Positions 1 through 5,972 of a stretch of 6,847 bases of DNA are shown piece after piece. Below the pieces are notes generated by a model, which saw only the letters and a list, made by a program, of their open reading frames with translations, had not been told where the DNA came from and did no database searches. The position numbers were made by a program, and so were the translations under genes. Numbering within the stretch: the first letter of the stretch is position 1; the number at the start of each line of letters is the position of its first letter. The stretch is from Cytophagales bacterium (GTDB lineage: Bacteria; Bacteroidota; Bacteroidia; Cytophagales; ES-bin-26): assembly GCA_014379925.1 (NCBI GenBank), contig JACMKY010000319.1, forward strand, positions 1 to 6,847. Reading direction: 5' to 3'.

Positions 1-823
1 CGATGGGAAACGTCCGGCTGGTGGAGTTCACCACTTGCCCTACGAAACTGACTTTGCCCTGCAACTGCTGTCCGGTGTCGGGAATGCGGATGGTCACCGC
101 GTCGCCCTTCTTCACCGCCGCGATGTAGGAGTCGGCCACGTTGGCCAGGACCTTGATGCCCGATAAATTCACTACCCGGATCACGCCCACGCCCGGCATG
201 GCACCTTCGCCCGGCTTGATCCGTACCTCGTCCACCACGCCGTTGATGGGCGAGGTGATCCGGGCTTGGGCGAGCTGGGAGTTGAGGGTCTGCAAGCGCC
301 GCTCCTGGGCCTCCTTGCTGTTCTTGGCTTGCAAAAACTGCACTTCCGAGCCGATCTTCTGATCCCAGAGGTTCTTCTGCCTTTCGTAAATGGTGGTTAG
401 CAGCGTCAGGCTGGTCTTGATCTCCTCCGCGTTCTGGCGCAGCACGGCATCATCGATCTCGGCCATCACCTGGCCGGCCTTCACCCGGTCGCCCTCGTTG
501 ACGTGCACCCGGGTGATGGTGCCGCCCGTCTTGGGGGTCACCAGGATGTTCTTGTCCGAATCCACCGTTCCTTGCACTTCGATGAAGTGGTTAAACGTCT
601 GGGCGGTTACGGGGGCGGTCTTCACCGGCTTGATGCGGGCTTCGTTGGTTTTTTTGGGTGCCAGCACCGCCAGTTCCTCTTCCAACTGCTTGACTTTGTC
701 AGTGACGTCTTTCTGCTCTTTTTTCAGTTTGGCCAGTTCCTGCTGCTTCTTCTCTACTTCGGAGCCTCCCGAGCAGGCCAACAGGAACGCCGCCAACAGT
801 ACGGACAGATAGTGGGTTTTCAT
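1..823 (-). CDS. RND/HlyD-family efflux periplasmic adaptor lipoprotein (3' end outside window)
   Basis: This is the N-terminal 274 codons of a membrane-fusion protein that would bridge an inner-membrane RND pump and a TolC channel across the periplasm. The ATG is at 823-821. Residues 1-17 form a lipoprotein signal ending in the lipobox L-L-A-C (Cys17), so the mature protein should be lipid-anchored. Residues about 22-50 are Lys/Glu/Gln-rich and heptad-like, probably a short coiled coil. A biotinyl/lipoyl-like half motif follows (GTVDSDKNILV, then G-G-T-I-T-R-V-H-V-N-E-G-D-R-V-K-A-G-Q), then the alpha-hairpin, then the second lipoyl half (ITSPINGVVDEV). The beta-barrel reaches VSFVGQVVNSTSRTFPI, the typical adaptor signature, where the window ends. 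It lies 126 bp downstream of the TolC-like gene on the same strand and is probably in its operon. The family is secure; the substrate and the pump partner cannot be read. Confidence 0.93.
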   Translation of the reverse strand, partial: MKTHYLSVLLAAFLLACSGGSEVEKKQQELAKLKKEQKDVTDKVKQLEEELAVLAPKKTNEARIKPVKTAPVTAQTFNHFIEVQGTVDSDKNILVTPKTGGTITRVHVNEGDRVKAGQVMAEIDDAVLRQNAEEIKTSLTLLTTIYERQKNLWDQKIGSEVQFLQAKNSKEAQERRLQTLNSQLAQARITSPINGVVDEVRIKPGEGAMPGVGVIRVVNLSGIKVLANVADSYIAAVKKGDAVTIRIPDTGQQLQGKVSFVGQVVNSTSRTFPI

Positions 824-890
824 AGGGTATGGAATGGTTGGGTGATTGAGCGGTTTGGTAACGGATGCGGAACAAGGGACACCTGAATCA

Positions 891-939
891 ATGGCCGGTG
901 GTCGGTAGTCGATTGTTCGTGGTCCATGGTCGGTGGACC
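891..939. repeat. Seven tandem degenerate 7-bp repeats (plus-strand consensus RTGGTCG)
   Basis: Read in steps of seven on the plus strand, the units are ATGGCCG, GTGGTCG, GTAGTCG, ATTGTTC, GTGGTCC, ATGGTCG and GTGGACC. Each differs from RTGGTCG by zero to three bases. On the transcribed (minus) strand the consensus is CGACCAY. The array sits in the spacer between the TolC-like and adaptor genes, outside both reading frames. The preceding heptamer TGAATCA (884-890) may be a further decayed unit. Heptamer arrays are known in other phyla, for example in cyanobacterial intergenic regions. The function here is unknown. Confidence 0.75.
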
Positions 940-944
940 ACGAA
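916..944 (-). other. 11-bp perfect inverted repeat (stem-loop) in the operon spacer
   Basis: Bases 916-926 (TTCGTGGTCCA) pair perfectly with 934-944 (TGGACCACGAA) around the 7-base loop 927-933. It begins only six bases after the TolC-like stop codon (950-952) on the minus strand. In the operon transcript it would form a strong hairpin between the channel and adaptor cistrons. No run of U follows on the minus strand, so it does not look like an intrinsic terminator. A role in mRNA processing, 3'-end protection or differential expression is possible. It overlaps the heptamer array, so the palindrome may be a by-product of the repeats. Confidence 0.7.
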
Positions 945-949
945 AATTG

Positions 950-2386
950 TTATTCAACAATCAACTTGCCCGTGGCTTTGTCGAGATCTACCTTGGCCAC
1001 CAGGGTATCGTAGAGGGCAGCGTAGTAGTTGTTCTGGGCTTCTTTGTAGTCGGTTTCCGCGTTGACGACTTCGATGTTGGAGCCCACACCCTGCTGGTAT
1101 TTGATTTTGGTAACCCGCACCACCTCCCGGGCCAGTTCGAGGTTTCGGCGTTGGGTCTTCAGCGCATCCACGCCGTTGGTCAGCGTGATGCGCGCCTGCT
1201 GGATTTGCAGGTCAATGTTGTTGGCCAGCAGTACCAGGCTCTGGTCCGTTTTCTGGGAAGTAAGCCGGGACTGCTGGATTTTGTACCGCTTCTGGAAGCC
1301 GTCGAAGATGGGGATGTGCAGGTTCAGACCCACGAAACTGTAGCTGAACCACCGTTGGTCGAACTGAGTAAGATTGCGGAACTCCGTGGCGGCCGGGTTG
1401 TAGCCGTAGGTGGCCGAAGCCGTCAGTCGGGGCAGGTAGCCGGCCCGGCCGTTGCGGATGTCCAGCAGGCCCAGTTCGCGTTGCGTTTGCAGAGTGGAAT
1501 AATCAACCCGCTGGCTGTACTGAAACGGCTCCTCCGGCACCACCAGGTTTTCGATGCCCGGCTGGTCAAGTCGGTCGGTGAGGGCGATGGAGTCTTTCAC
1601 GGGCAACCCCATCTGGAATTGAAGCAGGTATTTACTCAGTTCAACCAGCCGCCCGGTGCGTTGCTGGTCGACTTTGACGTTGTTGAATTGCACTTCAATC
1701 CGGTCGGCGTCGATTTTCTCCACGAACCCGTTCTGGAACTGCGCCCGGGTTTCGCGCAGGAGGGAGTCGAGCCGGTTCACGTTGGCACTCAACAGATTCA
1801 AACGCTCCTCATTGACCAACACCGAATAATACGCTTTGGTCACGGATTCGGCCACGTCGATCTTCGACTGGATGACGGCCTTGCGCGACAATTCCTGGTA
1901 AGTTTTGGCGGCCTTCAGCCCCACGAAATACGACCCGTCGAAGAGGATCTGGGAAGCGCTGGCGGCAATTAACCCGTTGTTCTTCAGCTGGAAAGGAAAG
2001 GCGAGGACGGACCCCGGGGGGGTATTGGGGTCGCCGAAGGGGGAGCCGGTACCGGTTTCCAGAATCACCTTCTGAATCTGGAGGTTGTGCGTCAGACTCG
2101 CGTCGACGTTGATCTGCGGCAGCCCCGTCGACCGGATCTCACCCACGCGGGCAGCGGCGCTGGTGATGTCGGTCTGGGCGTTCTTGATGGCCAGGTTGTT
2201 GGCCAGCGCGTAGTCGAGGGCTTGCCGCAGCGAATAAGAACCCGCGGGCGGGGTTGCGGGCGGCCGCCCGGTGCTGTCGGTGGTGGGTGCCGCGGTGGGC
2301 TGGGTTTGGGCCATTCCCCCGGGAGAGGCCAGCAGCAGGGCGAAGAGCACGCCGGCGGACAGTAACAGTAACGGTTTCGTATCCAT
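950..2386 (-). CDS. TolC-family outer-membrane efflux channel
   Basis: The product is a 478-residue outer-membrane factor that would form the trimeric exit duct of a tripartite efflux pump, docking with the adaptor encoded downstream. The ATG is at 2386-2384. Residues 1-26 are a signal peptide (charged start, Leu-rich core, likely cleavage after MAQ). A Pro/Thr-rich linker follows, to about residue 48. Two tandem outer-membrane-efflux repeats follow, about 50-255 and 285-475. The first opens with YSLRQALDYALANNLAIKNA and the second contains LGLLDIRNGRAGYLPRLTAS, both typical of the family. Beta-strand segments such as SASQILFDGSYFVGL and VGLNLHIPIFDGFQKRYKI fit the barrel, and long Gln/Arg-rich helices fit the tunnel. 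The C-terminus ends A-T-G-K-L-I-V-E. The length is normal. The start lies 26 bp after the TetR stop, which supports one operon. No strong Shine-Dalgarno sequence is visible. Confidence 0.95.
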   Translation of the reverse strand: MDTKPLLLLSAGVLFALLLASPGGMAQTQPTAAPTTDSTGRPPATPPAGSYSLRQALDYALANNLAIKNAQTDITSAAARVGEIRSTGLPQINVDASLTHNLQIQKVILETGTGSPFGDPNTPPGSVLAFPFQLKNNGLIAASASQILFDGSYFVGLKAAKTYQELSRKAVIQSKIDVAESVTKAYYSVLVNEERLNLLSANVNRLDSLLRETRAQFQNGFVEKIDADRIEVQFNNVKVDQQRTGRLVELSKYLLQFQMGLPVKDSIALTDRLDQPGIENLVVPEEPFQYSQRVDYSTLQTQRELGLLDIRNGRAGYLPRLTASATYGYNPAATEFRNLTQFDQRWFSYSFVGLNLHIPIFDGFQKRYKIQQSRLTSQKTDQSLVLLANNIDLQIQQARITLTNGVDALKTQRRNLELAREVVRVTKIKYQQGVGSNIEVVNAETDYKEAQNNYYAALYDTLVAKVDLDKATGKLIVE

Positions 2387-2412
2387 ACGGTGGTAGTCTG
2401 ATAAGACGGATT

Positions 2413-3030
2413 TTAATTGTATCTTTTTCTCATTTTTTCGAAATCATCGACCAAGTTCAATCCCTTTTCCGTTACAATCCCCCGCAGAAAATGGGATAGG
2501 AATTCTTCCTGCACCTCAATGAAGTGAAACGTGTCGATGGGAAAAACCCCCCCATCGAACGCCAGCTGCACCTGTTCCAGCCGAAGCCGCGCCAGGATGT
2601 CGATCCGGATGCCGGGTCGGTACAAGCCTTCCGAAACGCCCCGTCGGAGGTTGTCGGTGATGCGGTCCAGGATGAATGCCCGTTTGTGGTGGAGGTAAAT
2701 CTTCCAGGCTTGCGGGTGGTATTTCTGCAGGTCGAAGAGCAGGGAGGCGTGGATGCTGGCGAAATTGACCCGAATGTGTTCCGATACCCGGAGCAGCTCG
2801 TCAATGGCATTGGCCGAGGCCGCAAACACCTCGCACATGTTTTCCTGGTCGCGGTCCATCCAGTGTTTGGTCCACAGGTACACAATTTCGTCCTTGTCGC
2901 GGTAGCACTGGTAGATGGTTTTCTTTGAGATACCCAAGTGCTTGGCTATCTCGTCCATGGTGATGCTTTTCACCCCGTATTTCAGGAACAGGACCTCAGA
3001 AGCCTCCAAAATCCGATCTTTTATCTCCAC
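2413..3030 (-). CDS. TetR/AcrR-family transcriptional regulator
   Basis: This is a 205-residue one-component repressor, first gene of the efflux operon. The N-terminal helix-turn-helix is clear: residues 1-24 (IKDRILEASEVLFLKYGVKS) and then MDEIAKHLGISKKTIYQCY (25-43), followed by DKDEIV, the standard TetR recognition-helix wording. Residues about 50-205 form the all-helical ligand-binding and dimerisation half, which is too variable to predict an inducer. The start is GTG at 3030-3028. Reading upstream in frame reaches a TAG at 3072-3070 with no ATG, and the family usually begins at this (M)EIKDRIL position, so GTG is preferred. It probably represses its own operon, because the palindromes in its promoter region are placed as operators would be. 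The operon gene order matches known TetR-regulated RND clusters. Confidence 0.95.
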   Translation of the reverse strand: MEIKDRILEASEVLFLKYGVKSITMDEIAKHLGISKKTIYQCYRDKDEIVYLWTKHWMDRDQENMCEVFAASANAIDELLRVSEHIRVNFASIHASLLFDLQKYHPQAWKIYLHHKRAFILDRITDNLRRGVSEGLYRPGIRIDILARLRLEQVQLAFDGGVFPIDTFHFIEVQEEFLSHFLRGIVTEKGLNLVDDFEKMRKRYN

Positions 3031-3038
3031 CTCGCCAG

Positions 3039-3049
3039 AACCATTGGTT
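3039..3049. promoter_or_regulatory. Candidate operator: 11-bp perfect palindrome in the tetR-like leader
   Basis: AACCATTGGTT is a perfect dyad around a central T, nine bases upstream of the GTG start and downstream of the predicted transcription start. Repressor bound here could block elongation of the efflux operon transcript. The site is short and could occur by chance. There is no second copy in the window to support it. Confidence 0.25.
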
Positions 3050-3064
3050 ATTTTCTCGTGGTTG

Positions 3065-3095
3065 CAAAACTATGGAAACTTTAAACAGTCTAAAA
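3065..3095 (-). promoter_or_regulatory. Probable Bacteroidota-type promoter of the efflux operon
   Basis: On the minus strand, 3072-3065 reads TAGTTTTG, an exact fit to the TAnnTTTG -7 element used by the Bacteroidota primary sigma factor. The -33 region is only weak: TTTT at 3095-3092, nineteen bases upstream, rather than a clean TTG. Transcription would start near 3060, giving a leader of about 30 bases before the GTG. The surrounding DNA is AT-rich compared with the genes on either side. Confidence 0.5.
3080..3094. promoter_or_regulatory. Candidate TetR-type operator (imperfect 15-bp palindrome)
   Basis: TTTAAACAGTCTAAA pairs at six of seven symmetric positions around the A at 3087; only 3084/3090 mismatch. 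It lies between the -33 and -7 positions of the predicted efflux-operon promoter, where a bound TetR dimer would exclude RNA polymerase. The size suits a TetR dimer. The assignment rests on symmetry and position only. The site is also upstream of the divergent kinase gene and could affect it. Confidence 0.35.
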
Positions 3096-3284
3096 GTTTT
3101 TTGCGTATTATTTTATTGTTACCCGCTTATTGCTACCTTGTTGTTTGGTCGAGGAGAAGAAGCCGACTTTCGCCGGGATTATGCGTGTAACCGTCCGTTT
3201 ATTTCCACCTCTACTTTCCTCTAACGTAGACAGCGAAAACGATAACTCTCTTGACGATGAAAACGCCCGCAATTGTCCGACGAT

Positions 3285-5939
3285 ATGGAAGAATACGAAC
3301 CTTTGCTGCAGGCCCAGATCGCCCAGTACCTCGGCAGCGAATTTGAACCCGTAGGTCCGCTGAAATCCCTGCTGGATGCCGTCAACCGGACCTACCGGCC
3401 GCTTCTCCCGCGCGGTGCCTCAAAAAGCGCCCCGGAAAGCCCCCCGACGGATCTGCCCAAGCACTCCCCGACGCGTTTGTTGTGGAGTCTATTCTCCCCG
3501 AAACTTAAAACGCCGGATCCGAATGAGCTCGTCCAAAATGAAGAGCGGTTCGCTGCCTGGTTCGAGGCCACTTTTGAAGGGATCGTTTTTCACGACCACG
3601 GAATCATTTTGGATGTCAACCCCGCCGCCCTCCAAATGCTGGGGTACCGCAAGGAGGAAGTGCTCGGCACCAGTGCCTTCAACCGGGTAGCGGGAAATCA
3701 CCGGAGAAAAGTGATGGCGAGCCTACAAAACAAGTCCAACGAATTTTACAAAGTGGACCTGATCCGCAAGGACGGCACGCTGATCCACGCCGAAATCCGG
3801 GGCAAGGATCACTTTTACCGGGGTAAATCCGTCCGGATGGTCTCCTTGCGGGACGGGACGCGCCCGGACCAACCCCTGGTGCGGGAGGAAACCAACCCCT
3901 GGCAGGGTCATACCCGCCCCGTGCGCGTCGGCAAGACCAGTATCCACGGCGAAAAATCCGAGAAAAGCCTGCTGCTGGGCTACTCCCTTGGCGTGGAATT
4001 CGCCAACGACCTCATCTACCAGTGCGATCCCTACGGGCACTGCACGTACGTCAACCCCGCTGGCGCCCGCGTGCTGGGGTACGAAGGAGATGAACTGCTG
4101 GGCAAGCACTTTTCCGAAGTGGTGAACGTCGACTACTGCGAAATGGTCACGGTTTTCTACCGCAACCAATTCACCTCCCGCACCCGGGATACGTACCTGG
4201 AATTCGTGTTCGATACCAAAACGGGCGGGCAGGTGTGGGTGGGCCAGAACGTACACGCGCTCCTGGACGGTCCGCGCATTGCGGGCTTTCAGGCCGTCGC
4301 CCGCGACATTACGGAACGCAAGCGGGCGGGAAGCGAACTAGTGGGAGCCAATCAACTCGCCGAGGAATTCGTGCGGGCCAACGACCAGTTCTTGTCGGTG
4401 ATGAGCCACGAACCCGGCACTCCGCTCAACGCCGTGATCGAAAAGAACCGGGTGCGGGAACTGGACGAACGCCTCCCCGCCGTGAAGATTTCGGCCAATA
4501 ACCTGGTGCGGTTGATCGACCACGTCCCGGACTGCCCCAAGACCGAACCGGGGGTTGCTTTTGAGCGCATCCCGTTCGACCTGGACGGCATCTTCCGGGG
4601 CGTTTCCCAGGGCTTCGGCTTCGCCGCCGCCCAGAAAGACATCAAACTCCTGTTCACCACCCAGGCCGGAATGCCCGACGTGCTGGTGGGCGACCCCGTC
4701 CGTTTGCAACAGATACTCACCAATTTGGTGGGCAACGCGGTGGAGTTCACCGAACAGGGCCACGTGGAAATGAGTGCCGAGACGGTGGGGGAAACCGCCC
4801 GTACGGTCACGGTCCGGTTCGACGTTACCGACACCGGCATCCCGGCCGAACAGGTGCCGGCCATCTTCGAACGGTTCACGCCGGTTAATGCCCACCTCGC
4901 CCGCCAGTACGGCGGCACCGGACGGGGAATTTCCACCACCCGGCAGCTGATTGAGTTGCAAGGCGGGGAAATCCGGGTAAACAGCCAACTGGGCGTAGGC
5001 AGCACCTTTGCCTTTTCGCTTACCTTCGGCAAAACCGAGGAGAATACCCTGCCTAAGCGAGCGGTACTCCCCAAAAACGGTCAGGCGCGCCGCGGGAAGG
5101 TGTTGCTGGTGGAGGATAACCGGATGAACCGGTTGCTGATCAACGCGTTTCTCTGCCAATGGAACATCGCCGCCGACGTAGCTTCCGATGGATACGAAGC
5201 ACTGGAAAAACTGAGAACCACCTCCTACGAACTGGTACTGATGGATTTGCAGATGCCCGGGATGGACGGTTTTGAAACCACCCGCCGGCTGCGTCAACTG
5301 GATGGTCCGACCCGAAGGGACGTGCCGGTGTTGGCCATCACCGCCACCGTGTTCGCGGATGCGAAAACGAAGGTGTCGGAAGCGGGGATGAATGACCTCA
5401 TCGTCAAACCTTTCGACCCGCAGAAACTGCGCGATCAGTTATTCCGGTACTTGCCCGCGCAGCCCGGAAAGAGCCGCCCGGCGGAGGCACCCCCGATTTC
5501 CGCCGCCGCACCGTCCTCTCCTGACCGCTATACCAACCTCGACTACCTGGGGAGCATTTCCATCCACGATGCCCACTTCCTGGAACGGATCATCCGGGTG
5601 TTTTTGCATCAGACGCCCGAATTCGTCGAACGGGCACGCGAGGCTTGTCGGCACCGGGATTGGAAAACGCTCTACGCGATCATCCACAAGATGAAGGCCA
5701 CTACGGCCACGGTAGGCATCGCCCGCCTGACGCCGGTCTTCGAGCAGATGGAGTCGGCGCTGTTGTCGGGGGGCGTGCCCGGCACCCCCTCCCGTCAAAA
5801 TCTGCCCCCGACAGTGCCCCCGGCAGAATTCCCAACGCTTTCGGGCGACCAGATCGCGGCCCTGGTCGATCAGGTGGCGGAAGTTTGCGAAAGGGCGTAC
5901 CAGGAATTGGAAGAACACCTCGCCTTGATGGCGGAATAA
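3285..5939 (+). CDS. Soluble hybrid sensor histidine kinase (PAS-PAS-DHp-CA-REC-HPt) with an anomalous kinase core
   Basis: This is a multistep phosphorelay protein without signal peptide or membrane segment, so probably cytoplasmic. The ATG at 3285 is preferred (884 aa). A TTG at 3273 would add four residues, and the residue numbers here count from it. The domains in order are: N-terminal helix (8-45); PAS1 (about 88-195, FEGIVFHDHGIILDVNPAAL); PAS2 (about 238-349, NDLIYQCDPYGHCTYVNPAG, ending ARDITERKRA); DHp with His379 (MSHEPGTPLNAVI); CA ATPase with N box NLVGNAVEFT (Asn488), G1 DTGIPAE (520-526) and G2 GGTGRGIS (547-554); receiver (608-727); and a C-terminal HPt with His805 (IIHKMKATTATVGI). 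The receiver keeps the acidic pair Glu614/Asp615, phospho-acceptor Asp658, Thr690 and Lys712. The oddities lie in the kinase core: usual IR after HE is PG, the DHp hairpin is about seven residues short, helix 2 gains prolines, and G1 lacks the usual GI of DTGIGIP. Autokinase activity is therefore doubtful. No partner regulator is visible. Confidence 0.92.
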   Translation: MEEYEPLLQAQIAQYLGSEFEPVGPLKSLLDAVNRTYRPLLPRGASKSAPESPPTDLPKHSPTRLLWSLFSPKLKTPDPNELVQNEERFAAWFEATFEGIVFHDHGIILDVNPAALQMLGYRKEEVLGTSAFNRVAGNHRRKVMASLQNKSNEFYKVDLIRKDGTLIHAEIRGKDHFYRGKSVRMVSLRDGTRPDQPLVREETNPWQGHTRPVRVGKTSIHGEKSEKSLLLGYSLGVEFANDLIYQCDPYGHCTYVNPAGARVLGYEGDELLGKHFSEVVNVDYCEMVTVFYRNQFTSRTRDTYLEFVFDTKTGGQVWVGQNVHALLDGPRIAGFQAVARDITERKRAGSELVGANQLAEEFVRANDQFLSVMSHEPGTPLNAVIEKNRVRELDERLPAVKISANNLVRLIDHVPDCPKTEPGVAFERIPFDLDGIFRGVSQGFGFAAAQKDIKLLFTTQAGMPDVLVGDPVRLQQILTNLVGNAVEFTEQGHVEMSAETVGETARTVTVRFDVTDTGIPAEQVPAIFERFTPVNAHLARQYGGTGRGISTTRQLIELQGGEIRVNSQLGVGSTFAFSLTFGKTEENTLPKRAVLPKNGQARRGKVLLVEDNRMNRLLINAFLCQWNIAADVASDGYEALEKLRTTSYELVLMDLQMPGMDGFETTRRLRQLDGPTRRDVPVLAITATVFADAKTKVSEAGMNDLIVKPFDPQKLRDQLFRYLPAQPGKSRPAEAPPISAAAPSSPDRYTNLDYLGSISIHDAHFLERIIRVFLHQTPEFVERAREACRHRDWKTLYAIIHKMKATTATVGIARLTPVFEQMESALLSGGVPGTPSRQNLPPTVPPAEFPTLSGDQIAALVDQVAEVCERAYQELEEHLALMAE

Positions 5940-5972
5940 ATCCGCGTGCCGAAACCGACTCCTTGGGAAGCA

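Noticed and set aside
916..944. Intrinsic terminator after the TolC-like gene
   Set aside because: The hairpin is strong but no U tract follows on the minus strand, and the adaptor gene continues the operon.
884..944. CRISPR-like array
   Set aside because: The units are 7 bp and contiguous with no spacers, so this is a simple degenerate tandem repeat.
926..1972. Long plus-strand open frame (348 codons) opposite the TolC-like gene
   Set aside because: It is antisense to a gene with clear family motifs and a signal peptide. Its translation has no recognisable domain, and long antisense frames are expected in GC-rich DNA.
3100..3284. A clear promoter for the kinase gene
   Set aside because: TACCTTGT (3134-3141) and TACTTTCC (near 3212) each match only part of TAnnTTTG, and neither has a well-spaced TTG. 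I could not support a specific site.
3257..3346. Small open frame (29 codons, starts MKTPAIVRRYGRI) overlapping the kinase start
   Set aside because: It has no ribosome binding site, no stem-loop or attenuator context, and runs out of frame into the kinase gene. It is most likely chance.
3130..3354. 74-codon plus-strand open frame in the divergent intergenic region
   Set aside because: It has Ser/Asn-rich random composition and overlaps the kinase start out of frame. It has no motif or ribosome binding site.
4338..5297. Minus-strand open frame of 319 codons
   Set aside because: It lies antisense to the kinase DHp, CA and receiver regions, whose motifs are unmistakable in the plus frame. The composition is His/Gly/Gln-rich with no motif.
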